This document shows positions 36,296 to 46,208 of a DNA stretch of 64,000 bases, in pieces. The stretch spans positions 558,001 through 622,000 of the forward strand of contig NZ_BAABBO010000007.1 of assembly GCF_039538005.1 (NCBI RefSeq). The letters are read 5' to 3'. Under the pieces are notes generated by a model. That model saw only the letters and a program-made list of their open reading frames with translations, was not told the origin of the DNA and made no database searches. A program made the position numbers and the translations under genes. Position 1 is the first letter of the stretch. Each line of letters opens with the position of its first letter. Origin of the DNA: Allohahella marinimesophila (GTDB lineage: Bacteria > Pseudomonadota > Gammaproteobacteria > Pseudomonadales > Oleiphilaceae).

Positions 36296-37378
36296 TCAGC
36301 TCTCTGCAAACTTGGTCAGAACATCGATCAGGGCGTCGACGCCGGCTTCAGGCATGGCATTGTATAGACTTGCCCGCATGCCCCCTACTGAACGATGACC
36401 CTTCAGATTGAGCAGCCCATGCTCTTCAGCGAACTTGAGAAAAGCGGCATTTCGCGACTCATCCTTCAATACGAAAGGGACATTCATCCACGAGCGGGCT
36501 TCAGGGTGAATCGGGTTGTGATAGACATCACTCGCGTCAAGGTAGTTATAGAGTCGCGCTGACTTGCGGCTGTTCACTTCGCCCATCGCCGTCAGACCAC
36601 CCGCTTCGATCAGCCAGTCAAAAATCAGCCAGGCCAGATACCAGCCAAAAGTCGGCGGAGTATTGAGCATTGAGTCGTTCTCGTCGAAAAGACGATAATT
36701 CATCGTGGGCGGCAAGGCGGAATGCGGTGTCGCGTCCAGAAGATCACGTCGAACGATCACGAGCGTCAGACCCGCCGGGCCAATGTTTTTCTGCGCACCG
36801 GCGTAAATCAGGGCGAACTTCGACACGTCAATCGGGCGGGACAGGATCGTTGACGACATGTCAGCTATCAGCGGAATGTCACCGACATCCGGAATATGTG
36901 GAAATTCAACGCCACCAATCGTTTCATTCGGCGTGTAATGAACGTAGGCAAGCTTTTCATCCAGAGCCCAGGATTCGGGCAAACGGGTATAGTTCGAGTC
37001 CTTTGAACTCGCGACTAAGCGAGCATCGACGTATCGACCGGCTTCATCCAGCGCCTTTCGCGACCAGATGCCCGTGTCTACATAGCCGGCCTGCTTGCCC
37101 TCGCAAAGTCCAAAGAAATTCATCGGGACACCCGAGAACTGCTGAGTCGCCCCGCCCTGCATGAAGAGAACAGCATAATCGTCGGGGATAGACATGAGCT
37201 GGCGAAGGCTCTGCTCGGCCTTTTTGGCCACTGCGGTGAACTCGGGACTACGATGGCTGATCTCCATGATCGAGACGCCCATCTTTTGCCAGTCGAGCAA
37301 CTCCGCCTGCGCCTTGCTGAGAACTGCAGTCGGCAGTGTCGCCGGACCGCTACAGAAGTTATAAGTCTGACTACGCAT
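36296..37378 (-). CDS. serC: Phosphoserine aminotransferase
   Basis: A 360-residue class V PLP aminotransferase converting 3-phosphohydroxypyruvate to phosphoserine, also used in pyridoxine synthesis. Sequence begins MRSQTYNFCSGPATLPTAVL; other landmarks are LFMQGGATQQFSGVPMNF, the lysine in IYAGAQKNIGPAGLTLVI, and GGMRASLYNAMPEAGV at the C terminus. Two ATGs (37384, 37378) compete; GGAG lies nine bases from the second, which I use. The start overlaps the end of gyrA by eight bases. A longer reading of the frame into gyrA is not supported by homology. Confidence 0.96.
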   Translation of the reverse strand: MRSQTYNFCSGPATLPTAVLSKAQAELLDWQKMGVSIMEISHRSPEFTAVAKKAEQSLRQLMSIPDDYAVLFMQGGATQQFSGVPMNFFGLCEGKQAGYVDTGIWSRKALDEAGRYVDARLVASSKDSNYTRLPESWALDEKLAYVHYTPNETIGGVEFPHIPDVGDIPLIADMSSTILSRPIDVSKFALIYAGAQKNIGPAGLTLVIVRRDLLDATPHSALPPTMNYRLFDENDSMLNTPPTFGWYLAWLIFDWLIEAGGLTAMGEVNSRKSARLYNYLDASDVYHNPIHPEARSWMNVPFVLKDESRNAAFLKFAEEHGLLNLKGHRSVGGMRASLYNAMPEAGVDALIDVLTKFAES

Positions 37379-40082
37379 CGTCATGCGCTCCTTCGCCACT
37401 CGAATCTTCGTCTCCAGCATCTTCACTGCTGGCCGGTGCATCCCCGTCAACCTGATCGTCTGCGGCCGCTGCGGCCGCATGTTCGGTAGCCGCTTCCACA
37501 TCTGGATCATCGGCGTCGATAATATCGGCATCGATGGCTTCCGACAGCGCTTCCTCGATTTCTGCGATGGCTTCGATTTCCTTGAGCTGCTCACCTGAAG
37601 TCAGGCGGATCAGGGTCACGCCCTGAGTATTTCGACTCACGATGGATACGCCGCTAGCGGGGGTCCGAACGAGCGTACCCTGATCGGTAATCAGCATGAG
37701 CTGAGCATTCTCATCGACCTGTATGGCACCGATAAGATCACCATTGCGCTCGGAACACTGCATTCCGATAACGCCCTGACCGCCTCGTCCGTAAACCGGA
37801 AAGTCCGTGACAGGGGTGCGTTTGCCGTAACCATTTCGACTGGCGGTCAGCACGAAGTGGTCGTCCTGCGGGATTATCAGGCCGACGACGACAGCATTGT
37901 TCAATAGTCTGATACCGCGAACACCACGCGCCGTTCGACCCATGGGTCGCACATCGCCTTCCTTGAAACGGATGACCTTGCCTGAACTGCTGAACAGCAT
38001 GACGTCCTGCTCGCCGTCTGTAATGGCTGCACCGATAAGGGTATCACCATCATCCAAAGCCAATGCAATCAGACCATTAGAGCGAGGTCTTGAGAAGTTT
38101 TCGAGGCTCGTTTTCTTGATGGTACCCTGCCGCGTCGCCAGCACTACATAGTGGTCTGCGGTGTATTCACGCACGGGCAGCATTGTCGTGACCCGCTCAT
38201 TTTCGCCAAGTGGCAGCAAGTTCACGATGGGGCGGCCTTTCGCTGTCCGGCTGGCCTGTGGGATTTCGTAGGTCTTCAACCAGTACAGCTTGCCCATATT
38301 GGTGAAGCACAGGATGGTGCTATGCGAGTGCGCCACGAGCAGCTTTTCAATGAAGTCTTCATCCTTCATCGAAGTGGCCGCCTTGCCACGTCCGCCACGA
38401 CGCTGCGCTTCATAAGCTGCCAGAGGCTGGGTCTTCGCATAGCCACTGTGAGATAGCGTCACCACCATGTTTTCTTCTGGAATCAGGTCTTCGATATTGA
38501 TGTCTGCGCTGCTGGCAGTAATTTCGGTCCGACGCTCATCACCGTACTCATCACGAACAGCTTCAAGTTCCTCACGAATGACTTCCATCAGGCGTTCGGG
38601 GTTGTGCAGCACTTCAAGCAACTCGCCGATCAGATTGATCAGCTCCTGATACTCATCGAAAATCTTGCCGGTTTCGAGGCCAGTCAACTTTTGCAGACGC
38701 AGGTCGAGAATCGACTGAGCCTGGATTTCGGACAGGTAGTACTTGCCATCGACGAAGCCGAGGTGATCTGGCAATGTCTCGGGGCGACAGGCATCTGAGC
38801 CCGCACGCTCGAGCATCGCCGACACAGTTCCAGGCTCCCAGCCACGCTCGACCAGTTTTTGCTTGGCCTCTGCGCCACTGGGCGAGGCCTTGATCAGCGC
38901 AATCACTTCATCAATATTCGCGAGGGCAACCGCCTGGCCTTCCAGGATATGGCCTCGCTCACGCGCTTTACGCAAGTCGTAGATCGTGCGGCGGGTGACG
39001 ACTTCCCGACGATGCCGAACAAAGACTTCTATACAGTCTTTCAGGTTCAGCAACTTCGGCTCGTTATTGACCAGCGCCACCATGTTTATGCCGAAGACCA
39101 CCTGCATCTGTGTCTGTGCATACAGATGGTTGAGCATGACATCGGTATTCTCGCCACGACGCAGCTCGATGATCACCCGCATGCCTTCCTTGTTCGACTC
39201 GTCACGCAGCGCAGTGATGCCTTCGAGCTTCTTTTCTTTCACCAGCTCGGCAATCTTTTCGACCAGACGTGCCTTGTTGACCTGGTAAGGCAGTTCGGTG
39301 ACGACAATGGTTTCCTTATCGGTGCGCTCGTCGACTTCGATTTCGTGCTTTGAACGGATATAGATGCGGCCACGACCGGTATGGTAAGCCTCATAAATAC
39401 CGCCGCGACCGTTGATGCTCGCAGCAGTCGGGAAATCGGGGCCAGGAATATGCTCGATCAGTTCGTCAATCGTGATCTGATCATTGTCGATATAGGCCAG
39501 GCAGCCGGAGACGACTTCTCGCAGGTTGTGCGGCGGGATATTTGTCGCCATGCCGACGGCAATTCCTGAACTGCCGTTGACCAGCAGGTTCGGCACGCGG
39601 GACGGCAGGACCACGGGAATCTGCTCCGAGCCGTCGTAGTTCGGTGCGAAATCGACCGTCTCCTTCTCGAGATCCGCCAGCAGCTCATGAGCGATTTTCG
39701 CCATGCGGATTTCGGTATATCGCATGGCTGCCGCGTTATCGCCGTCGACCGAACCAAAGTTGCCCTGCCCGTCTACCAGGGTGTAGCGCAGGGAAAAAGG
39801 CTGGGCCATGCGAACGATGGTGTCGTACACCGCAGAGTCACCGTGGGGGTGATACTTACCGATAACATCACCGACGACACGTGCCGACTTCTTATAGGAT
39901 GAGTTCCAGTTGTTCTTGAGTTCACTCATCGCGAACAGCACGCGACGGTGAACAGGCTTGAGCCCATCCTTGGCATCTGGAAGCGCCCGACCGATGATGA
40001 CGCTCATGGCGTAATCGAGGTAGGACTGCTTCAGCTCGTCTTCAATATTGACGGGAAGTATTTCTCTGGCAAGTTCAGCCAT
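37371..40082 (-). CDS. gyrA: DNA gyrase subunit A
   Basis: A 903-residue type II topoisomerase subunit. The catalytic tyrosine is Tyr122 (MRYTEIRMA). The quinolone-resistance region HPHGDSAVYDTI has Ser83 and Asp87, i.e. the sensitive wild-type residues in E. coli numbering. The GyrA box QRRGGRGK is present in the C-terminal beta-pinwheel. After the pinwheel there is a tail of about 60 residues made almost wholly of Asp, Glu, Ala, Ser and Gly, longer than in E. coli; acidic tails modulate DNA wrapping. The ATG at 40082 lies after a 146-base gap that should contain the promoter. Its 3' end overlaps serC. Confidence 0.98.
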   Translation of the reverse strand: MAELAREILPVNIEDELKQSYLDYAMSVIIGRALPDAKDGLKPVHRRVLFAMSELKNNWNSSYKKSARVVGDVIGKYHPHGDSAVYDTIVRMAQPFSLRYTLVDGQGNFGSVDGDNAAAMRYTEIRMAKIAHELLADLEKETVDFAPNYDGSEQIPVVLPSRVPNLLVNGSSGIAVGMATNIPPHNLREVVSGCLAYIDNDQITIDELIEHIPGPDFPTAASINGRGGIYEAYHTGRGRIYIRSKHEIEVDERTDKETIVVTELPYQVNKARLVEKIAELVKEKKLEGITALRDESNKEGMRVIIELRRGENTDVMLNHLYAQTQMQVVFGINMVALVNNEPKLLNLKDCIEVFVRHRREVVTRRTIYDLRKARERGHILEGQAVALANIDEVIALIKASPSGAEAKQKLVERGWEPGTVSAMLERAGSDACRPETLPDHLGFVDGKYYLSEIQAQSILDLRLQKLTGLETGKIFDEYQELINLIGELLEVLHNPERLMEVIREELEAVRDEYGDERRTEITASSADINIEDLIPEENMVVTLSHSGYAKTQPLAAYEAQRRGGRGKAATSMKDEDFIEKLLVAHSHSTILCFTNMGKLYWLKTYEIPQASRTAKGRPIVNLLPLGENERVTTMLPVREYTADHYVVLATRQGTIKKTSLENFSRPRSNGLIALALDDGDTLIGAAITDGEQDVMLFSSSGKVIRFKEGDVRPMGRTARGVRGIRLLNNAVVVGLIIPQDDHFVLTASRNGYGKRTPVTDFPVYGRGGQGVIGMQCSERNGDLIGAIQVDENAQLMLITDQGTLVRTPASGVSIVSRNTQGVTLIRLTSGEQLKEIEAIAEIEEALSEAIDADIIDADDPDVEAATEHAAAAAADDQVDGDAPASSEDAGDEDSSGEGAHDDA

Positions 40083-40228
40083 GATTGTTATGGAATCCCA
40101 GTTTGTGAGTACGAATGAAAGGCAGAAGGGCCGCGGCGATCTGCGCCGGCCGACAGTGAAAGCCGCCGTCTTTTTAGCCGGCCAATACTAGCACAAAGCC
40201 GGTATCGATCGTAGGCTCATCAATGCCC

Positions 40229-41119
40229 TCAGTGATGGAACACAATGGTCTTGTTTTCGTGGATAATTACCCGCTCTTCGAGGTGATAGCGAAGGCCCCT
40301 GGCCAGCACCGCTTTTTCAACGTCCCTGCCGAGTCGAACCAGGTCAGCGATAGTATGGCTGTGGCTAACCCGGATGACGTCCTGATCGATGATCGGGCCT
40401 TCATCAAGCAGGTCCGTCACATAGTGACAGGTGGCACCGATGAGCTTTACACCGCGCTGGTAGGCCTGATGATAAGGCTTTGCGCCTGCAAAAGATGGCA
40501 GAAAGCTGTGATGAATATTGATGACCCTGCCCTCGAAGGCCTGACACAGCTCAGGCGGCAGGATCTGCATGTACCTGGCTAGTACGGTCACGTCGGGCTG
40601 AAGTTCGGCCATCAAGTCATTCAGCTTGGCAAAATCAGCCTGTTTCGTTTCCTTTCGCACCGGAAGATAGTGGAAAGGAATGTCATACCACTCGACCATG
40701 CGCCTGAGATCTTCGTGGTTGGAACAGACGCCGATGATTTCGGCCGGCAATTCGCCGTCATGCGCCCTGTGCAAGAGATCTGCAAGACAGTGCGACTCCT
40801 TGCTCGCCATCAGCATCACACGCTTGGGCACGCCGGAGTCTTCGACACGCCACTGCATGTCGAACTCATTGGCAATGGGCTGAAACGCCTGGACAAAGCC
40901 TTTTATATCAAACGGTAAGGAGCTTGCCTTAATCTCGTTTCTCATGAAGAACCAGCCAATCGAGGGGTCCGAATGGTGGCTCGCTTCGGTAATCCAACCA
41001 TTGTAGTTGGCGAGAAAATTACTGACCTTGGCCACAAGCCCGACCCGGTCAGGACAAGCGATAACCAGACGAAACACCCGATCGTCGGCGGCGCTGGCAA
41101 AGGTATTGGTGACCGTCAT
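40229..41119 (-). CDS. purU: Formyltetrahydrofolate deformylase
   Basis: A 296-residue enzyme hydrolysing 10-formyl-THF to formate and THF, which balances one-carbon pools. An N-terminal ACT domain (RLVIACPDRVGLVAKVSNFL, about 15-90) is followed by a formyltransferase-like domain with NHEDLRRMVEWYDIPFHYLP, VINIHHSFLPSFAGAKPY and GATCHYVTDLLDEGPIIDQD, including the catalytic Asn/His/Asp set. The ATG at 41119 begins two bases after the fumarase stop, so both genes are probably one transcript. An upstream in-frame start at 41164 would overlap fumarase and lacks support. Confidence 0.96.
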   Translation of the reverse strand: MTVTNTFASAADDRVFRLVIACPDRVGLVAKVSNFLANYNGWITEASHHSDPSIGWFFMRNEIKASSLPFDIKGFVQAFQPIANEFDMQWRVEDSGVPKRVMLMASKESHCLADLLHRAHDGELPAEIIGVCSNHEDLRRMVEWYDIPFHYLPVRKETKQADFAKLNDLMAELQPDVTVLARYMQILPPELCQAFEGRVINIHHSFLPSFAGAKPYHQAYQRGVKLIGATCHYVTDLLDEGPIIDQDVIRVSHSHTIADLVRLGRDVEKAVLARGLRYHLEERVIIHENKTIVFHH

Positions 41120-41121
41120 GC

Positions 41122-42642
41122 TCAGCGAACCTCGATAACTTGTTCTTCGATACGTCGCTTCCACTCGGCGGGACCCAGGATATGGGCCGACTGCCCTTCA
41201 GAATCCACTGCAACAGTCACCGGCATATCCTTGATTTCAAACTCGTATATCGCTTCCATCCCAAGCTCCGGGAAAGCCACGACCTCAGCGCCACTAATCG
41301 CCTTCGAGACGAGATAAGCCGCGCCACCGACCGCCATCAGGTACACCGCCTTGTGCTTGCGGATGGACTCGATGGCCAGCGGGCCGCGCTCGGCCTTGCC
41401 GATCATGCCGATCAAGCCGGTTTCGGACAGCATCTGCTCGGTGAACTTATCCATACGCGTGGCTGTAGTTGGACCGGCAGGCCCAACCACCTCGTCGCGC
41501 ACCGGATCGACTGGACCGACGTAATAAATGAAGCGACCCTTGAGGTCGACAGGCAGCTTTTCGCCCCTGGACAGCATATCGGTCATTTTCTTGTGCGCAG
41601 CATCGCGTCCCGTCAGCATCTTGCCCGACAGCAGTACCGTCTCACCGACCTTCCATTCACGGATATCTTCGGCGGTGACAGTATTGAGGTTGGCGCGTCG
41701 CACGTCGGAGCCGACGTCCCAGGTAATAGCCGGCCAGTCATCAAGATTTGGCGGTGTCTGCAGTGCAGGACCTGAGCCATCGAGCGTGAAATGCGCATGA
41801 CGCGTAGCTGCGCAATTTGGTATGAGGGCAACCGGCTTGTTGGCAGCGTGAGTCGGGTAATCCATCACCTTCACATCCAGCACAGTGGTGAGACCACCAA
41901 GCCCCTGCGCACCGATCCCGAGCCTGTTGACCTTGTCGAAAAGCTCGAGGCGCAACTCTTCGGCACGATTACTGGCGCCGCGTGCCTGAAGCTGCTGGAT
42001 ATCGATTGATTCGAAGAGTGATTCCTTCGCCAGTTGCATGGCCTTTTCAGCGGTACCGCCGATGCCAATGCCGAGCATCCCGGGCGGACACCAGCCAGCG
42101 CCCATCTTCGGCACCTGTTCCAGCACCCAGTCGACGATGGAGTCGGAGGGGTTCAGCATCGCAAACTTGGACTTGGCTTCGGACCCACCACCTTTTGCAG
42201 CCACCTTGACGTCTACTGTGTTGCCTGAGACGAGACGGGTGTGAATCACGGCCGGCGTGTTGTCCTTGGTGTTTCTTCGAGCGCCATCGGGATCAGCCAG
42301 AATGGAGGCGCGCAGTATATTGTCTGGCTGCATGTAGGCACGCCGCACACCTTCGTTGATCATGTCTTCGAGTGGCAACTCAGCGTCCCACTGCACGTCC
42401 ATGCCGACTTCGACGATAACGGTGACGATTCCGGTATCCTGGCAGATTGGACGGCGACCCTCGGCGCACATACGCGAGTTGATCAGGATCTGCGCGAGCG
42501 AATCCTTGGCGGCCTTCGACTCTTCACGCTCATAAGCGGCGTGAACAGCTTCGATGAAATCCTTGGGATGGTAGTAGGAGATGAACTGCAGTGCGTCCTG
42601 CACACTATCTATCAGATCCGCCTGGCGAATGATGGTCGGCAT
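41122..42642 (-). CDS. fumA: Class I fumarate hydratase (iron-sulfur)
   Basis: A 506-residue [4Fe-4S] fumarase with alpha and beta regions fused. Cluster cysteines lie in RPICQDTGIVTV, AGWCPPGMLGIGIGG and IPNCAATRHAHFTLDG. The C-terminal beta part includes YYVGPVDPVRDEVVGPAGPTTATRM and GGAAYLVSKAISGAEVVAFPELGMEAIYEFE (quoted as pieces: GGAAYLVSKAISGAEVV, AFPELGMEAIYEFE). It interconverts fumarate and malate and is oxygen-sensitive in characterised homologues. Together with Mqo at 17 kb it covers fumarate to oxaloacetate. The next gene on its strand is purU. Confidence 0.96.
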   Translation of the reverse strand: MPTIIRQADLIDSVQDALQFISYYHPKDFIEAVHAAYEREESKAAKDSLAQILINSRMCAEGRRPICQDTGIVTVIVEVGMDVQWDAELPLEDMINEGVRRAYMQPDNILRASILADPDGARRNTKDNTPAVIHTRLVSGNTVDVKVAAKGGGSEAKSKFAMLNPSDSIVDWVLEQVPKMGAGWCPPGMLGIGIGGTAEKAMQLAKESLFESIDIQQLQARGASNRAEELRLELFDKVNRLGIGAQGLGGLTTVLDVKVMDYPTHAANKPVALIPNCAATRHAHFTLDGSGPALQTPPNLDDWPAITWDVGSDVRRANLNTVTAEDIREWKVGETVLLSGKMLTGRDAAHKKMTDMLSRGEKLPVDLKGRFIYYVGPVDPVRDEVVGPAGPTTATRMDKFTEQMLSETGLIGMIGKAERGPLAIESIRKHKAVYLMAVGGAAYLVSKAISGAEVVAFPELGMEAIYEFEIKDMPVTVAVDSEGQSAHILGPAEWKRRIEEQVIEVR

Positions 42643-42695
42643 TAACTGTCTCCGGAGAAAGCAAGCCGCGTATTCTAGACCAATCCAGGACTTTA

Positions 42696-42712
42696 GTTAA
42701 ACTGCATTTAAC
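42696..42712. promoter_or_regulatory. Inverted repeat, possible operator
   Basis: A perfect GTTAAA-N5-TTTAAC repeat in the 290-base gap between divergent fumA and the lipase gene. It is 54 bases from the fumA start and 93 bases upstream of the predicted lipase -35. A repressor or activator site for either gene is possible; no protein can be named. Confidence 0.35.
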
Positions 42713-42791
42713 GCGAGGCAGATCGTGAACCAGGCTTGGCAGACCGCTGAGCCTACGCAAATTGTCATCAACTTAACAAATGTGGAACTCG

Positions 42792-42834
42792 CTGACGCTA
42801 GTGTTTGGCATCACGTCAGAAATTAGCCTATGCT
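42792..42834 (+). promoter_or_regulatory. Predicted promoter of the lipase gene with overlapping inverted repeat
   Basis: TTGGCA (42805-42810), an 18-base spacer and TATGCT (42829-42834) resemble a sigma70 promoter, leaving a leader of about 90 bases before the ATG at 42933. The -35 lies inside an inverted repeat CTGACG (42792-42797) / CGTCAG (42814-42819), which could bind a regulator. Confidence 0.5.
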
Positions 42835-42932
42835 CAGATGACATTCGTGCCAAGCGCACCGTTGTATTTCAGTACTTTGCTCAGGTGCTTTCAAAAGTGC
42901 CAATAACACTAATAAAAGGACAGGTTGACCGT

Positions 42933-45900
42933 ATGCTGAAACGTACCTTATTAAGCCTCGCAATTGGCTCCACAGTTTTCCTCGCCGGCTGCGGTGACAA
43001 CGGTGACAGCAGAAACGCTGGCGCGATTAGCCCGAAAGGCGGCCCTTTCATCGAAGAATCTGAAGGCCGTTCGTATCCCCTCTTCAACCCTGCAAGATCT
43101 CTGGTACCTGTTCCAAGTGACATCCAGCTCGACCAGGTGGCTGGTGATGGCACCTTCGGCGACGCGCCTGCTGGTTCTACCAACCCTGTGCAGATTGCCC
43201 TGGGCAAGATGAGCGGCGCCTCTCTTATCGCGCCTATCGACATCGCCTTCGAAGGCGGCATCAATGAGGACTCGGTCAGTGCCAATCTTCTGGTACCTGC
43301 CGGCGGTAGCCTGGCACCCAACCCGGGCCAGAACGTATTTCTGATCGAGCTCGCCTATCCAAGCGGCGACCCGATTCAGGGGCTGAGTGCTCAAGAGACA
43401 CCGACCATACCTTTCGCTGCCCTGTTACAGGCGGCTGGGTCTAACTCCAACGCAGCTGCTGCCGTGCAGGCTGAAGCAGTAACGCCGTCTTACGTGGCAA
43501 AAGTGCTTGACCTCGAAGGCACTACTGTTCTGCGTATTCAGCCAACCAAGCCACTGAAGCCCAAGACCCGTTATCTCGTGGTCGTGACTGACTCGATCCT
43601 GGACGAGGATGGACAGCCAATCGTGCAGGATCCGGCCTATCGCAACATTACTGATCCAACGCAGGAGCTGCCAAGTGCTGCGCTCGCAGGCGTCCGGACT
43701 ATTGTCAATGGCTTCTGGGAACAGGTTGGCGGCGCCTATCTGGCCGGTGCCACCAATGGCACGCGCTCGGCGCTTGGACTGCCACTGCTTAGCGCAGACA
43801 ATATTGCTATCAGCTTTTCGTTCACCACGACAGCTGATGAAAAAGTCACCGAGTACCTGGCCAATCCTGGGGAATGGTTCGTCGATCAGCTGACCACGTC
43901 GGTCCGTCTGACTGCTTCCATGCAGGTCGGCTCTACACAGACTGATGTAAATGGCGACGGTGCGGTAGATTATTTCGACCGCACCTTGGCGGCAAATGCG
44001 GCGATTGAAGACATCACTGCGAGTGATATCAGTCCGGCGTTAGCCACGACGTGCACAGGAACTGGTCCTGCTGTACTGAGTTGCATCGGAGCCACTTTAG
44101 CCGCAGCACCGCCAAACCTGGGCGGCTTCCGCGGCGTGATCGAAGCGATTGCACCGCGTCCTGTCGTGGCCTCTACCGCTCCGGCAACGCCTGTCGCTCT
44201 GACTTCCGCGCCAATAGGTCAGTTATTGCAAACTTCCGCGGCTGCGCCCGGTTATGTCGACCGCACGCCAGTCATTTCTCAGGGCACCATTACCCTGCCT
44301 TACTTCCTCGGAATTCCTGAAGCCGGCAGTGACGGTAGTGTCATCCAATCCTCGATCTTTGTGGCTGACGGCACGCTCGCCAGTGCCATGAACTCTGCGC
44401 TTGGTCTGCCGCTGCCTCAGGGCGCTACTGCCGAAAGAGCTGCGAAGTCGGATGCAGTCAATTACCTGTTCCCATTCCCGAAAAAGCAGGGGGATCTGGA
44501 GACGCCTTATATTGCCATCTATCCGTTTGACAGAAGTGTGTGCCCAGCCCAGCTGCCAGTCGTCATTTATCAGCACGGTATTACTGCTGACAGAAGCGCA
44601 GGCATGGCTATTGGTTCTCTGCTCGCGGACAAGTGTTTTGCAACGCTGGCTATCGACCTTCCACTTCACGGCGTAGCGCCCTACTCCACAGCGAAGCAGC
44701 GCGATCTGGCGATCACCTTGCTGGCTGGAGGCGGACTGATCGCTGATGCCACTGCGCTCACCCCTACAGAGGAGGCCACTGTCGACGCTGCCATTGCTGG
44801 TGTTCTGACTTTCAATACCGTCAAGGCCGGCTTAGGTCAGGACTTCGGTAGAGAGGCTACGGAAGCAGAGGTCAACGGCACTATTGCCACCGTTCTCGGC
44901 GGTGGCACTTCTACGAACGCTCAACTCAATGCTGCCATCCCACAGCTGACCAGCGTTGAACGAACCCTCGCCAACGCTGGCAGCGTAGTCCCCGGGCTGG
45001 CACCGTACACGGTCGATGATGTCCGTAAGGAACGCCACTTCGAGTTCACGTCAAATGCCAGTGCTCAGGCGATTCCAATGAACTACAATCCTGATGCGGC
45101 CGTGGGATCATCGGGCAGCCTCTATATCAATCCAACGGGCTTCGTGAATGAACGTGACAAGAATCGTCAGGCCACTATCGATCTCCTCAACATGCGCGCA
45201 TCGTTGACCAATTTCGAGACAGCGACTGGTCTGGCGCTGGATGAATCCAATGTGTTCTTCGTTGGCCACTCCCTGGGCACGGTTGCTGGAACAGTGTTTA
45301 CTGCTGTGGCCAACAGTGTACCGCCGCTGCCTGGCACGCCAGCGCAGCCAGGTGGTTTCCCACTGGATATCAAGGCCACTGCACTGCTGACACCTGCCTC
45401 TGGTCTGGCAAGAATGATCGAGAACTCTCCATCGTTCGCGCCACCAATCGTTGGTGGATTGGCAGCTGCAGGCGTGGCACAGGGCTCGCTCAACTTCGAG
45501 ACTTTCCTGCGTGTCCTGCAGGCGTCTCAGGATCCAACCGACCCAGTCAACTTTGCTGACAACCTGAAGAAAGGGCCGACCTTTGCTCAAATAGCGGCTG
45601 CCAGTGCTGCCGCTGCCAGCGCGACCAACCCGCTCTATGACACGAACTCGAACTTCCAGACCTCCGCTGAGGATGTCACGGTGCTCGACGTTGAACTGAC
45701 CGGACGGGCTGACGCAAACGGTAACGCACAGGTCGGCACCGAGTTCATCAGTGATCAGACCACGCCGATTGAAACTGCGGTCACTCAGTTGACGACACAG
45801 TTCGGCACTGCCTTGCCTGACCTGCTGTCAGGCAACAGCAAGTTTGCTGCGCTCATGGGTGCTCAGAACGTGTTGACCAGTGCGAGCACTGCCAACCACA

Positions 45901-46124
45901 TGATCTCAAGGATTGATCGTGGCTCACATTCGATGTTCGTCCTCCCGCGCACACCGGCGCAGAATCAGGGCTTTGGTGCAGGCGTTACCTCAACCATCGC
46001 CTTGTTCTCAGAGTTTGCCTTCGCGCAGGCAGGCGCGGTCGGTGCCACGCTGACGCCGGCAGTTCAGGTCTCCGAGGAAGAGTTCCAGAGCGAGCCACGC
46101 AACGGTCGTCAGCTGAATCCCTAA
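42933..46124 (+). CDS. Surface lipoprotein lipase, Pla-1/cef (VolA-like) family
   Basis: A 1063-residue predicted lipoprotein: MLKRTLLSLAIGSTVFLAGC gives a signal peptide ending in lipobox LAGC. The N-terminal third (about 40-290) is the beta-rich region typical of bacterial virulence-factor lipases (PLFNPARSLVPVPSDIQLD; LRIQPTKPLKPKTRYLVVVT). The alpha/beta-hydrolase part begins at LPVVIYQHGITADRSAGMA and carries the nucleophile elbow GHSLG at 778-782 (Ser780), with DRGSHSMFV near the end supplying a likely catalytic His. VolA of Vibrio is an outer-membrane lysophospholipase of this family. I start at ATG 42933 because it yields the signal peptide; AGGT lies eight bases upstream. Followed by a terminator; monocistronic. 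Confidence 0.88.
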   Translation: MLKRTLLSLAIGSTVFLAGCGDNGDSRNAGAISPKGGPFIEESEGRSYPLFNPARSLVPVPSDIQLDQVAGDGTFGDAPAGSTNPVQIALGKMSGASLIAPIDIAFEGGINEDSVSANLLVPAGGSLAPNPGQNVFLIELAYPSGDPIQGLSAQETPTIPFAALLQAAGSNSNAAAAVQAEAVTPSYVAKVLDLEGTTVLRIQPTKPLKPKTRYLVVVTDSILDEDGQPIVQDPAYRNITDPTQELPSAALAGVRTIVNGFWEQVGGAYLAGATNGTRSALGLPLLSADNIAISFSFTTTADEKVTEYLANPGEWFVDQLTTSVRLTASMQVGSTQTDVNGDGAVDYFDRTLAANAAIEDITASDISPALATTCTGTGPAVLSCIGATLAAAPPNLGGFRGVIEAIAPRPVVASTAPATPVALTSAPIGQLLQTSAAAPGYVDRTPVISQGTITLPYFLGIPEAGSDGSVIQSSIFVADGTLASAMNSALGLPLPQGATAERAAKSDAVNYLFPFPKKQGDLETPYIAIYPFDRSVCPAQLPVVIYQHGITADRSAGMAIGSLLADKCFATLAIDLPLHGVAPYSTAKQRDLAITLLAGGGLIADATALTPTEEATVDAAIAGVLTFNTVKAGLGQDFGREATEAEVNGTIATVLGGGTSTNAQLNAAIPQLTSVERTLANAGSVVPGLAPYTVDDVRKERHFEFTSNASAQAIPMNYNPDAAVGSSGSLYINPTGFVNERDKNRQATIDLLNMRASLTNFETATGLALDESNVFFVGHSLGTVAGTVFTAVANSVPPLPGTPAQPGGFPLDIKATALLTPASGLARMIENSPSFAPPIVGGLAAAGVAQGSLNFETFLRVLQASQDPTDPVNFADNLKKGPTFAQIAAASAAAASATNPLYDTNSNFQTSAEDVTVLDVELTGRADANGNAQVGTEFISDQTTPIETAVTQLTTQFGTALPDLLSGNSKFAALMGAQNVLTSASTANHMISRIDRGSHSMFVLPRTPAQNQGFGAGVTSTIALFSEFAFAQAGAVGATLTPAVQVSEEEFQSEPRNGRQLNP

Positions 46125-46164
46125 GCTGCGCTACCCCGCAAGCCGGTAGCAATACCGGCAGGCA

Positions 46165-46194
46165 CAAAAAAGCCCGCATCTGCGGGCTTTTCTT
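46165..46194. terminator. Bidirectional intrinsic terminator
   Basis: The hairpin AGCCCGCA/TGCGGGCT with a two-base loop is flanked by six A on the left and four T (then TTCTT) on the right. It lies between the convergent lipase (+) and argG (-) genes. Confidence 0.9.
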
Positions 46195-46208
46195 CGTCTG
46201 GAGAAAAA

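Noticed and set aside
37379..37594. Longer N terminus for SerC reaching into gyrA
   Set aside because: The extension is an out-of-frame reading of the GyrA acidic tail; homologues start at MRSQTYNF or nearby, and a good ribosome site precedes that ATG.
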